The notes under the pieces are model-generated. The model searched no databases. It saw nothing but the letters and a program-made list of their open reading frames with translations, and was not told where the DNA came from. Both the position numbers and the translations under genes were made by a program. Shown here in pieces: positions 26,465-34,818 of a stretch of DNA of 64,000 bases (position 1 is the first letter of the stretch; each line of letters begins with the position of its first letter). Origin of the DNA: JAICMB01 sp963838885 (GTDB lineage: Bacteria; Acidobacteriota; Terriglobia; Bryobacterales; Bryobacteraceae); NCBI GenBank assembly GCA_963838885.1, contig CAWITB010000005.1, positions 1-64,000 of the forward strand, read 5' to 3'.

Positions 26465-27002
26465 TCGCTCGATTCTAAGACGTCCTGTAACCGCAGCGCA
26501 ATCACGGGGTTCTGAGTCTGGAGCACGCCGTCTCTTACCACGAGATTGCCGTCGCGCGCGCAGAACCCAAGCCCGGCGGGTTTCCGGATCTATGAGCCAG
26601 ACGTTCGGGACACCGAAAAGCCAAATAATCGTCGATGCGCTGCTGCATGCACGAAATCCGGTCTTCGCTCGAAAGAATCTCGGCGACAATAAATGGCGGC
26701 GTCCTTAGAATTCGCTCTCCGGACGGCTTGCCCAACATCACGAGGACATCGGGAACGCGGAACCTGGTTGGCGCTACCTGCACGCGCCATTCGATCATTG
26801 CAAAAAGGCCAAACTTCTTATGCAGCGCGTGAAAATAGGCCTAAATCGCGGTCCGGTGAAAAGAATGATCGTACTCTCCCAAGTTCCGCTCTACTATCTC
26901 TCCGTCCACATAGTCGCAGTCGGGCCGAGACGATGTCTGCAAGTACTCTTCAACCGGGACAAATGCCGGCTCTAAGCCCGGCGGAGTTTCAACGCTGGGC
27001 AT
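26461..27002 (-). pseudogene. Uma2-family endonuclease pseudogene (second tandem copy)
   Basis: Starts MPSVETPPGLEPAFVPVEEY and parallels the intact neighbour almost to the end. An in-frame TAG follows FHRTAI at about 26845; sequence then resumes (AYFHALHKKFGLFAMIEWRV, VPDVLVMLGKPSGERIL). Two further frame changes occur near 26615 (to GVPNVWLIDPETRRAWV) and 26565 (to ARDGNLVVRDGVL), ending LQDVLESSD at the stop 26461-26463. One nonsense and two frameshift lesions mean it is dead. It arose by tandem duplication of the gene at 26989-27558. Confidence 0.85.
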
Positions 27003-27558
27003 CCCGGCCTACTTCCGTATCGAATACTTCCTGGAGCGGCAGTTCAATCGCAGGGTTCTGAGTCCGCAGCACGCCGTTTTTTATTTCGAGGTTGCCATCC
27101 GCCGTGCAGACCCACGCTCGCCGCGTTTCCGGGTCGATCAGCCACACATTGGGGACGCCGAAAGCCAGATAATCGTCGATCCTTTTCTGCATGCGCGAAA
27201 GCCGGTCCTCGCTCGAAAGAATCTCGATTACGATAAATGGCGGAGTCTTAAGAATTCGCTCTCCCGCCGGCTTGCGCAGCATGACAAGGACATCGGGAAC
27301 CCGGAACCGGGTTGGCGCAACCTGCACGCGCCATTCGACAACGGCATAAATCCCAAGCTTTTTTCGCAGCGCGCGAAAATAAGCGGCTATCGATGTCTGT
27401 AGATCGGCGTGATCGAACTCTCCTAAGTTGCGCTCCACGACCTCTCCGTCCACGTAATCGCAGTCGGGATCGTACGGCGTATGCAAGTACTCTTCAACCG
27501 GCACGAAGACCGGCTCTACGCTTGAGAGAGTTTCGGTGTTGGCGGGATGTGTAGACAC
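26989..27558 (-). CDS. Uma2 family (DUF820-type) restriction-endonuclease-fold protein
   Basis: 189 residues. The PD-(D/E)XK-like core shows VPVEEYLHTPYDPDCDYVDG, RVPDVLVM and PFIVIEILSSEDR, then DDYLAFGVPNVWLIDPETRR. These are the conserved parts of Uma2 proteins, which are widespread in cyanobacteria and other environmental bacteria and whose biological target is unknown. The copy is intact; a decayed tandem duplicate overlaps its 3' end by 14 bases. No toxin-antitoxin partner is adjacent. Confidence 0.88.
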   Translation of the reverse strand: MSTHPANTETLSSVEPVFVPVEEYLHTPYDPDCDYVDGEVVERNLGEFDHADLQTSIAAYFRALRKKLGIYAVVEWRVQVAPTRFRVPDVLVMLRKPAGERILKTPPFIVIEILSSEDRLSRMQKRIDDYLAFGVPNVWLIDPETRRAWVCTADGNLEIKNGVLRTQNPAIELPLQEVFDTEVGRDAQR

Positions 27559-27601
27559 GGGCGCAACCTGATCTACAGGTTAGCACCCGTCTTGGCTTCC
27601 G

Positions 27602-27820
27602 TTATTTGTGGCGGTAGGTGATTCTGCCCTTGGTCAGGTCGTACGGGGAGAGTTCGAGGGAAACGCGGTCGCCATTCATCACTTTGATGCGATTGCGCCG
27701 TAGCCTTCCGGCCATTGTGGCCAGCACCGTCTTGCCTGCGTCCAACTCGATCGCAAACATTCCAGCCTTGAACTTCTGGACGACCTTCCCCATTACTTCA
27801 ATTGAATCTTCTTTTGGCAA
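27602..27820 (-). CDS. infA: Translation initiation factor IF-1
   Basis: 72 residues, exactly the usual length. The OB-fold sequence (EDSIEVMGKVVQKFKAGMF, GRLRRNRIKVMNGDRVSLEL, DLTKGRITYRHK) is unmistakable. IF-1 binds the ribosomal A site during initiation. Here it is not in a ribosomal-protein operon but 9 bases downstream of an RRM RNA-binding gene on the same strand, suggesting joint expression, possibly in a cold- or stress-related unit. Confidence 0.97.
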   Translation of the reverse strand: MPKEDSIEVMGKVVQKFKAGMFAIELDAGKTVLATMAGRLRRNRIKVMNGDRVSLELSPYDLTKGRITYRHK

Positions 27821-27829
27821 ATTTTTCCT

Positions 27830-28147
27830 TTACCAGCGATTATTGCCGCGCCGCTGGCCACCGCCGCCGCCGCCGCGGGATCCACCGCCCGATCCACGAT
27901 CGGTTTTGGGGCGGGCTTCGTTAACGTTCAACGATCTGCCGTCCAGATCTCTGCCGTTAAGCGAGTTGATTGCGCTTTCGGCTTCCGAATCGACGCTCAT
28001 TTCGACGAAGGCGAAGCCGCGCGGCTGGCCCGAATCGCGGTCCGTTACGATGTTGACGCGTTCCACGGCCCCGTACGATTCGAACATCGAGCGGAGCGAA
28101 TCTTCGGTCGTCCCGAAGCTGAGATTACCTACGAATATGTTTTTCAT
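27830..28147 (-). CDS. RRM-type RNA-binding protein with Gly-rich tail
   Basis: 105 residues. A single RNA recognition motif with RNP2 IFVGNL (4-9) and RNP1 RGFAFVEM (43-50), followed by a Gly/Arg tail (GGGSRGGGGGGQRRGNNRW). Bacterial RRM proteins of this kind are often cold-inducible. The ATG at 28147 begins the domain; an upstream extension to 28324 is non-coding. It precedes infA by 9 bases. A role in RNA folding or translation at low temperature is inferred from the family. Confidence 0.93.
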   Translation of the reverse strand: MKNIFVGNLSFGTTEDSLRSMFESYGAVERVNIVTDRDSGQPRGFAFVEMSVDSEAESAINSLNGRDLDGRSLNVNEARPKTDRGSGGGSRGGGGGGQRRGNNRW

Positions 28148-28500
28148 TACCTTTGTTTCTGAAGTTTGCAGAGCAGCTAATCGGGACAAGATCGAACAAA
28201 AGGCGGTCGAACCGGCGCCGGATTTGGCGGACTGACAAAGCGACGCATTCAGTGTTGCACGAAACCGGGCCTGGACGCAAGGAGATTCTGTACAGGGCTG
28301 GACGGAACTGTCCGGACCGCCCACCTACGGCCCTCCGGTGGCGGCGCAAGCGGCCCTCATTCGTCCTTTCAGATAAAACGAGAGGACCATTCACGAGAAT
28401 GCTGCATATTGAGAGATTCCTTTAGCGATTTTTGAGTTATACTCGCCTTATATTGAAAATTAGCGATCAGGAGGCTGCCTCACTTAGGCGAGGAGACCGG
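28148..28500. other. Intergenic region upstream of the RRM gene
   Basis: About 350 bases between divergent genes. It should contain the promoter and a long 5' leader of the RRM-infA unit, plus the promoter of the small plus-strand gene (an AT-rich patch, tgagttatactcgcc, near 28432-28446). Open readings here have no protein-like features. No defined riboswitch or cold-shock box was identified. Confidence 0.45.
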
Positions 28501-28734
28501 ATGACTTCACCGCAAACGGTGGCGATCACGCAAATCCTGGAGGACCGCCTGCAGCGCCTGGAGGAGCAATTCAAGGATCTCGATGCGGAACTGCGCGGAC
28601 GATTCGGAGAAGCAAGCTATTCCGTGGAGCGCTCCGAGCAGGTGCTGGGCGCGATTCAACGTCTGAGGTGGGCCATCTCGGCCGCCCCCGTAGCGAGCCC
28701 TCTATCGGCGCTGGCGGACCGCGAAAGCGCTTAG
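28501..28734 (+). CDS. Hypothetical small helical protein
   Basis: 77 residues. An AGGAG lies 5 bases before the ATG at 28501, favouring this start over upstream codons. Residues about 10-60 are charged and heptad-like (ITQILEDRLQRLEEQFKDLD), likely a coiled coil; the tail is Ala/Ser-rich. No family is recognised. Its stop overlaps the 3' end of the convergent ankyrin gene by 4 bases. Confidence 0.55.
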   Translation: MTSPQTVAITQILEDRLQRLEEQFKDLDAELRGRFGEASYSVERSEQVLGAIQRLRWAISAAPVASPLSALADRESA

Positions 28735-30047
28735 GGCCGGCCGGCCTGCTGTGCGGCGATCAGCTTCTTCAGCAAGTCCGTGGTGCGGTCGATGGTGCGC
28801 AGTTCCGTGTACTCGAGCGGCGTCCTGCCGCGCGCGTCTTTGACGTCCAGCTTGGCGCCGTGATCGGCCAGAAACTGCACGATCTCGTCGATCTTCTTTT
28901 CATCCGGCCCAAAAACCGCTGCGTGCAGCGCCGTCTGCCCCGTCGCGGTTGCCGCATTAATTTCGCAGCCCGCTTCGAACGCGACTTTCACGGCCTCAAT
29001 CTTGCCGCTCCCGGCCGCGGCAATCAGAGCCGTTGTGCCATCTTGAGTCGCCAGCTTGGGGTCGGCGCCAGACTTTGCCAGAACTGCCATCACCTCGGCG
29101 TCTCCGGTCCTGGCGGCCAGCAAAAACGGCGTTGCCCCGCCGTTGTTTTGCGCCCGGAATGAACCTGCGGCCCCCCGCGTTCGCGGGGTCTGCGCCAGCC
29201 GCGCATTCGGATCCGCTCCACGCGCCAACAGATCCTTTACCAATTCGACATTGCCCGATTGCGCCGCGGCATGCAGCGCCGTCTTCCCGGTCCGGTCCTT
29301 CGCGTTCGCGTCCGCGCCCGCGTCGAGCAGCGCCTTCGCCACGCCCTCATGTCCGAAGGCCGCCGCCACCAGCAGGGCATCCGTCCCGTTCTCGAGCGCG
29401 TAATGCAAATCCGCCTTGTCCGCGAGCAACATGCGCGCCGATTCCGCGCCGCCCTTCTGGGCGGCGAACATCAGTGGGGTGAAACCGCCCTTCGACACGG
29501 CGTTCACGTCCGCCCCATGCTCGACCAGAGTTCTGGCAACATCCGCATGTCCGTCCGCCAGCGCCCACATCAGAGCCGTCTGCCCCTTCCGTTTCTCCGC
29601 TATGTTCACGTCCGCTCCGCTCGCGAGCAGCGCGTTCACGGCCCCCAAGGCGCCCCTCCCGGCCGCGATCATCAGGGGAGTCTCGCCGTTCCAGCGCGCC
29701 GCCTTGGCATCCGCGCCCGCTTTGAGCAGATCCTCGGCAAGCCGCGAATCGGCGTTCGAGCAAGCCAGAAGCAGCGGCGTCTCGCCATATTCGTTGGCCG
29801 CATTGACGTCCGCGCCGGCCTCGATGAGCAATTCCGCCATGGCAACATCGTCGCGATGCGCGGCCCATGCCAATGCTGTCTGCCCGTCCGGCGGCGCTGC
29901 GTTCAAATTCGCATGCCCGGCGATCAACAAACGTACGGTCTTTATGTCTCCGCCGCGGGCTGCATCGACGAGCCGAATACTCCCGTTCGTCGAGGCCTCG
30001 GCGCAAGCCGCCGCCACGCAGCAGGTGAACCAAAATCGCATTCTCAT
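28731..30047 (-). CDS. Secreted ankyrin-repeat protein
   Basis: 438 residues. A signal peptide (MRMRFWFTCCVAAACAEA) leads into about eleven ankyrin repeats from residue 25 to the end (GQTALAWAAHRDDVAMAELL, GETPLMIAAGRGALGAVNAL, GKTALHAAAQSGNVELVKDL). One repeat carries an insertion (RTRGAAGSFRAQNNGG). Ankyrin stacks bind proteins; no enzyme domain is attached. It is divergent from the DUF1592 gene with 46 bases between the two starts, so the promoters must overlap and the genes are probably co-regulated. Confidence 0.93.
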   Translation of the reverse strand: MRMRFWFTCCVAAACAEASTNGSIRLVDAARGGDIKTVRLLIAGHANLNAAPPDGQTALAWAAHRDDVAMAELLIEAGADVNAANEYGETPLLLACSNADSRLAEDLLKAGADAKAARWNGETPLMIAAGRGALGAVNALLASGADVNIAEKRKGQTALMWALADGHADVARTLVEHGADVNAVSKGGFTPLMFAAQKGGAESARMLLADKADLHYALENGTDALLVAAAFGHEGVAKALLDAGADANAKDRTGKTALHAAAQSGNVELVKDLLARGADPNARLAQTPRTRGAAGSFRAQNNGGATPFLLAARTGDAEVMAVLAKSGADPKLATQDGTTALIAAAGSGKIEAVKVAFEAGCEINAATATGQTALHAAVFGPDEKKIDEIVQFLADHGAKLDVKDARGRTPLEYTELRTIDRTTDLLKKLIAAQQAGRP

Positions 30048-30093
30048 TAATGATTAATTTTAGCGGCAACCGTGATAAAATGAAAGGGTCTCA

Positions 30094-32481
30094 ATGCTCC
30101 TGCCCGAACCCTTCCTTGCGCGCTTACGCTGGGTTCCTCTGGCCGTTGCAGGGTTGTGCGTCCCGGCTATTTACGCCCCCGCAGAAACCCCCAACACGAC
30201 CGGCGCCCAGGCCAACCCGCATCGCCAGCTCCTCAATCAGTACTGCATGGCCTGCCACAACGACAAGCTGCGCACCGCCGGGGTATCGTTTGGTGGCATC
30301 AACGTCGACGACGTCAGCCATGACGGCGCCACTTGGGAAAAGACTCTGCGTAAATTGAGCACCGGAGAAATGCCTCCGCCTGGAATGCCCCGGCCCGACG
30401 TGGCCACCAGAGCCGCTTTCACCTCCTGGCTCGAAACTTCGCTCGATCAGGCGGCCGCCAATCACCCCAACCCGGGACGCCCCGCCATCCATCGTCTGAA
30501 TCGCGCGGAATACGGCAATGCCGTTCGCGACCTCCTGGACCTGGATATCGATACCGCCTCCATGCTCCCAGCGGACGACTCCGGCTACGGCTTCGACAAC
30601 ATCGCCGACGTCCTCTCCATGTCGCCCGTACTGCTGGAGCGCTATATGCTGGCGTCCCGCCGTATCAGCCGCCTCGCCGTGGGCGATCCCAACATCCGCC
30701 CCACCGTCGACCAGTACGCCGTGCCGCGCGCCACGGGCCCCGGCGACATGTCCCAAAAGCTGCAAATCAGCGAGGACCTCCCCTTCGGCTCGCGGGGCGG
30801 AATCGTGATTCACCACCGCTTCCCGGTCGATGGCATCTACGCCATTCGAGTTCTGATGCGTCCAACAAGCGGCGTGAGCGACGATAAGCCTTCGCACGAG
30901 ATCCGCATTCCCGTGCAAGCCGGCACTCGCGAGATTGGCATCACGTTCCTGGACGACACCACAAAGAACGAATCCATCGCTCCCACGCCCAAGGGCGCGG
31001 CCGCCGTGGCTGCCGCCGCGGTTACCGCGTCCGCGGTCAAGCCGGACGAAATGCCCGCCGCAGAGCTCGACGTTCGCTTGGATGATGCGCGGGTGAAGCT
31101 ATTCGAGATTCCCGGGTATAAAGCCGCTATCGACAGCGTCTGGATCGGCGGCCCGTACGAAATCGACGGCCCCGGCGACACCGCGAGCCGCAAGCGCATA
31201 TTCGTGTGTCACCCGGCCACGAGCGCCGGCGAGGAGCCCTGCGCCAAGACGATAATTTCAACGCTGGCGCGCCGCGCTTATCGCCGCCCTGTCACCGACG
31301 CCGATGTTAAGCCACTGCTCGGCTTTTACGAAACGGGCCGTAAGAGCGGCAACTTCGAGTCCGGCATCGAGCATGCCCTGCAAGCGATGCTGGTCTCTCC
31401 CGATTTCCTTTTCCGGGTGGAGCGCGACCCGGCGTCGAGCGCCCCGGGCACCGCGCACCGCGTCAGCGATATCGAGCTGGCCTCGCGTCTTTCGTTTTTT
31501 CTGTGGAGCAGCATTCCGGACGACGAGTTGCTTAAGGCGGCGGAATCCGGACATCTCAGCGACCCCGCCGTGCTCCAACAGCAAGTGAAGCGGATGCTCG
31601 CCGATTCTAAATCGCGCGCGCTCGTCACCAATTTTGCCGGCCAGTGGCTGTATCTGCGAAATCTCGCGATGGCGCGCCCCGATCCCGTGGCATTCCCGGA
31701 ATTTGACAGCTCCCTGCGCGCCAGCTTTGAGAAAGAAACGGATCTGTTCCTCGAAGCGATTTTCCGGGAAGACCGCAGTGTTCTGAACCTGATCGACTCG
31801 AATTTCACATTCGTCAACGAGCGCCTGGCCCGTCATTACGGCATTCCCAACGTTTACGGCAGCGCCTTCCGGCGCGTCACGTTGACCGATCCGAACCGCG
31901 GTGGGCTGCTCGGTCAGGGCGCGATTCTGACGGTGACATCATATCCCAACCGCACCTCCGTCGTGCTGCGCGGTAAATGGATTCTCGAGAACATCCTGGG
32001 CACGCCGCCCCCGCCGCAGCCGGCCAACGTGCCGGATCTGAAGAACCACACCGCCGACGGCAAGCTTTTGACCATGCGGCAGCAAATGGAAATGCACCGC
32101 GCCAACCCGGTGTGCGCCTCCTGTCATTCGCGCATGGACCCGCTGGGCTTCTCCCTCGAGAACTTCGACGGCGTGGGCAAGTGGCGCACGAAAGAAGCCG
32201 GCGCGGCCATCGACGCTTCCGGCATCATGCCCGACGGCACGAAATTCGAAGGCCCTGCCGGCCTGCGCAAGGTGCTGCTGAGCCATCGCGAAGAGATCGT
32301 CGAAACCGTCTCCGAAAAACTTCTGACTTACGCTCTGGGGCGCGGCCTTGAGTATTACGACCGCCCCGTGGTCCGATCCATAGCCCGCCAGGCCGCGCGC
32401 GACGACTATAAGGTGTCGTCGTTGGTAACGGCCATTGTCGAGAGTACGCCATTCCAAATGAGAAGGACGCCCGAACCATGA
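30094..32481 (+). CDS. DUF1592-type cytochrome-like protein (DUF1587/1592/1588/1585 architecture)
   Basis: 795 residues. An N-terminal hydrophobic segment precedes a cytochrome c-like motif CMACH. It continues with HRLNRAEYGNAVRDLLDLDI (DUF1587), LLERYMLASRRISRLAVGDP, ASRLSFFLWSSIPDDELL (DUF1592), a second CxxCH in CASCHSRMDPLGFSLENFD (DUF1588), and a C-terminal DUF1585 region. Such proteins are frequent in Planctomycetes and Acidobacteriota and presumed periplasmic, possibly heme-binding; substrate unknown. Its stop overlaps the start of the DUF1552 gene (ATGA), the usual partner. Confidence 0.92.
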   Translation: MLLPEPFLARLRWVPLAVAGLCVPAIYAPAETPNTTGAQANPHRQLLNQYCMACHNDKLRTAGVSFGGINVDDVSHDGATWEKTLRKLSTGEMPPPGMPRPDVATRAAFTSWLETSLDQAAANHPNPGRPAIHRLNRAEYGNAVRDLLDLDIDTASMLPADDSGYGFDNIADVLSMSPVLLERYMLASRRISRLAVGDPNIRPTVDQYAVPRATGPGDMSQKLQISEDLPFGSRGGIVIHHRFPVDGIYAIRVLMRPTSGVSDDKPSHEIRIPVQAGTREIGITFLDDTTKNESIAPTPKGAAAVAAAAVTASAVKPDEMPAAELDVRLDDARVKLFEIPGYKAAIDSVWIGGPYEIDGPGDTASRKRIFVCHPATSAGEEPCAKTIISTLARRAYRRPVTDADVKPLLGFYETGRKSGNFESGIEHALQAMLVSPDFLFRVERDPASSAPGTAHRVSDIELASRLSFFLWSSIPDDELLKAAESGHLSDPAVLQQQVKRMLADSKSRALVTNFAGQWLYLRNLAMARPDPVAFPEFDSSLRASFEKETDLFLEAIFREDRSVLNLIDSNFTFVNERLARHYGIPNVYGSAFRRVTLTDPNRGGLLGQGAILTVTSYPNRTSVVLRGKWILENILGTPPPPQPANVPDLKNHTADGKLLTMRQQMEMHRANPVCASCHSRMDPLGFSLENFDGVGKWRTKEAGAAIDASGIMPDGTKFEGPAGLRKVLLSHREEIVETVSEKLLTYALGRGLEYYDRPVVRSIARQAARDDYKVSSLVTAIVESTPFQMRRTPEP

Positions 32482-33833
32482 TCTTGACCGGAAAATCGCT
32501 GCCCCGCCGCACTTTTCTGCGCGGCGTTGGAACCACGCTGGCCTTACCATTCTTGGACGCCATGGTGCCGGCTTTCGGGGCGTCGCGGGTGACGGCCGCA
32601 AAGCCCGCACTACGCATGGGCGTCGTCTATGTCCCGAGCGGCATCATCATGGACCATTGGACTCCGGCGGCGGACGGCGCGGCCTTTGAGTTCCCCGCCA
32701 TCATGCGCGCGCTGGAGCCGTTCCGCGATCGCCTTATGGTGCTCAGTGGTCTGGCGCAAGTCAACGGCAATCCTTTGGGCGACGGCCCGGGCGATCACGC
32801 GCGCGCGGGCGCCACGTTCCTGACCGGCGTGCATCCGAAGAAAACGCAGGGCGCCGACATCCACGCGGGCGTCTCGGCGGATCAGATTGCGGCGCGGCAG
32901 CTCGGCAATGTCACGCAGCTCGCCTCGCTCGAAGTCGGCCTGGAAGCTCCCGGACTGGTGGGAAGCTGCGATTCCGGTTACAGCTGCGCCTACAGCAACA
33001 CGATTTCGTGGCGCACGCCGACCACGCCGATGCCCATGGAGGTGAACCCGCGGGCGGTCTTTGAGCGCCTTTTTGGGGACGGTGAAAGTACCGACCCGGC
33101 CTCCCGCATCGCGCGCGCCGAAGACGATCGCGGCATTCTCGATTTCGTGCGCGACGATGTCGCCCGCCTGCAGCCCGGGCTTGGCGCCCGCGACCGCGGC
33201 AAGCTGAGCGAGTACCTTGACGCCATCCGCGATATCGAGCGCCGCATTCAGATGATCGAAGATCGCAGCGCCTCGATGAAGCTGCCCACGATGGAGCGCC
33301 CCAGCGGCATTCCCGATACGTTCGACGAGCATTGCAAGCTCATGATCGACCTGCAGGTGATTGCGTTCCAGGCGGACCTGACGCGCGTGATCACGTTCAT
33401 GATGGCCCACGAAGGCAGCAACCGCAGCTATCCTTCGATCGGCGTTCGCGACGGCCACCACTCCCTGACGCATCACCAGAACGATCAGGAAAAGATCGCG
33501 AAGGTCGTCAAGATCAACACCCATCACGCCGAGATGTTCGCTTACTTTCTCGACAAGCTGCGCTCCACGCCGGACGGCGAGGGCAGTTTGCTGGACCACT
33601 CCATGATTGTTTACGGCAGCAGCATCGCCGACGGCAACCGGCACACGCACGTGGACCTTCCGATCCTGCTGGCGGGCGGAGGCGCGGGGCGCATCAAGAG
33701 CGGCCGCCACGTGCGCTATCCCAAGGGGACGCCGATGACGAATCTGCTTTTGACGATGCTCGATAAGATGGGCGTGCCGGCGGAAAAAATCGGAGACAGC
33801 ACCGGCGAAATCGACCACCTTTCGGAAGTTTAG
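32478..33833 (+). CDS. DUF1552 protein with Tat signal
   Basis: 451 residues. The N-terminus LPRRTFLRGVGTTLALPFLD is a twin-arginine signal, so the folded protein is exported. The body shows DUF1552 features (GVVYVPSGIIMDHWTP, YSCAYSNTISWRTPTTPMP, LLDHSMIVYGSSIADGNRH). The family is nearly always found next to DUF1592 proteins, and here the genes overlap by 4 bases. Function unknown; the pair may act as a periplasmic redox or degradative unit (inference). Confidence 0.93.
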   Translation: MILTGKSLPRRTFLRGVGTTLALPFLDAMVPAFGASRVTAAKPALRMGVVYVPSGIIMDHWTPAADGAAFEFPAIMRALEPFRDRLMVLSGLAQVNGNPLGDGPGDHARAGATFLTGVHPKKTQGADIHAGVSADQIAARQLGNVTQLASLEVGLEAPGLVGSCDSGYSCAYSNTISWRTPTTPMPMEVNPRAVFERLFGDGESTDPASRIARAEDDRGILDFVRDDVARLQPGLGARDRGKLSEYLDAIRDIERRIQMIEDRSASMKLPTMERPSGIPDTFDEHCKLMIDLQVIAFQADLTRVITFMMAHEGSNRSYPSIGVRDGHHSLTHHQNDQEKIAKVVKINTHHAEMFAYFLDKLRSTPDGEGSLLDHSMIVYGSSIADGNRHTHVDLPILLAGGGAGRIKSGRHVRYPKGTPMTNLLLTMLDKMGVPAEKIGDSTGEIDHLSEV

Positions 33834-33931
33834 AGCGGCCGCAAAGGCAATCGCTGCAGGCCAGCGTCCTTGTACGGTCCGCTTTAGCCGTTCGGATGCG
33901 AGTGAGCTTAGCGCCGTCGAGAACAGGCAGG

Positions 33932-33946
33932 GGCGGACCGTCCGCC
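33932..33946. terminator. Perfect palindrome between convergent genes
   Basis: ggcggac-c-gtccgcc lies immediately after the LuxR-type gene's stop and about 100 bases past the DUF1552 gene. The position between convergent genes suggests a bidirectional terminator, but no T-run follows on either strand. Confidence 0.35.
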
Positions 33947-34606
33947 TCAGGAGGCCAACGGTACCAGAGCTTTTTCTTTCAGGCCGGTGATGGCCAAGCC
34001 GTAGCGGCCGCGTACGCCCGTCTTTTCAAAAATGTGTTTCAGGTGGATTTTGACCGTTCCCGCGCGGATACCCAGTTCCTGGGCGATTTCCTTGTTCTTG
34101 AATCCCTGTTCTACCAGCTGTAGGACCTGACTCTCCCGGGCGGTGAGTTCGGAGCGGGTATGGCGCTCGTGCCGGGCGGCATCGCGGAAAACGGTATCTT
34201 CCATCCAGTTGCGGCCCGCCGCGACGGTATTGACGCAGGACATCAAGGTTTGGAGGTTGGCGCCCTTGCGGATGATGCCACTCGCTCCGGCCTGCAGGAA
34301 TCGGAGGGCCTCCGCTTCCGTCATCGAGACGCCCCAGACAATGATAAGCGGCGGGGGCTCGAAGGTTTGCAAATCGTGCAGACAATCGAGCACCGCGTGA
34401 GTTCCGAAGGCCTTATCGACGATCAGTAGATCCGGACGGCTGTTCCTGACCAGGGAGGCGCCGGTTTCAAGCGATTCCGCCCAGTCGATAAATTCGAAAT
34501 CCTGGCCGGATTCGAGAAGCACGCGAAGGCCCTCGGCGGTGATCGGCTGTGTTTCGCAGATCGCGATTTTCTTCTTTTGTTTATCTTCCATTCTAGATTC
34601 GGCCAT
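33947..34606 (-). CDS. NarL/FixJ-type response regulator with atypical receiver
   Basis: 219 residues. Receiver domain about 12-130 with the presumed phospho-Asp D64 (DLLIVDKAFG), and a LuxR-type helix-turn-helix (LTARESQVLQLVEQGFKNKE, IAQELGIRAGTVKIHLKHIF). The acidic pocket normally formed by two acidic residues reads CETQP here, so phosphorylation may be weak or absent. GGGAGG lies 4 bases before the ATG at 34606, which decides the start. It is divergent from the CpaE-like gene with 212 bases between, which may be its target. No histidine kinase is adjacent. Confidence 0.9.
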   Translation of the reverse strand: MAESRMEDKQKKKIAICETQPITAEGLRVLLESGQDFEFIDWAESLETGASLVRNSRPDLLIVDKAFGTHAVLDCLHDLQTFEPPPLIIVWGVSMTEAEALRFLQAGASGIIRKGANLQTLMSCVNTVAAGRNWMEDTVFRDAARHERHTRSELTARESQVLQLVEQGFKNKEIAQELGIRAGTVKIHLKHIFEKTGVRGRYGLAITGLKEKALVPLAS

Positions 34607-34818
34607 TCGACCTCCCGGCTTTAGTCCATCCCCCCAACCCGATTCCGTAGCATCCCCCGGCATTCACCCGCGGCAATGTCCCGGTATGAGCCTTATCGGC
34701 GTAAGCATTCGATCTTATAGTTGCGGAAGGGGCCAAAGGCTCTCACATTATCCTGGGCGCAGCCGATCAGAAGCAGTGAGAAGTTCTTGCGTGGGACGCG
34801 CTACGTCCAGAGCGAACC

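Noticed and set aside
32610..33818. 402-codon minus-strand open reading opposite the DUF1552 gene
   Set aside because: Antisense to a conserved Tat-exported protein, and its composition is typical of an antisense shadow.
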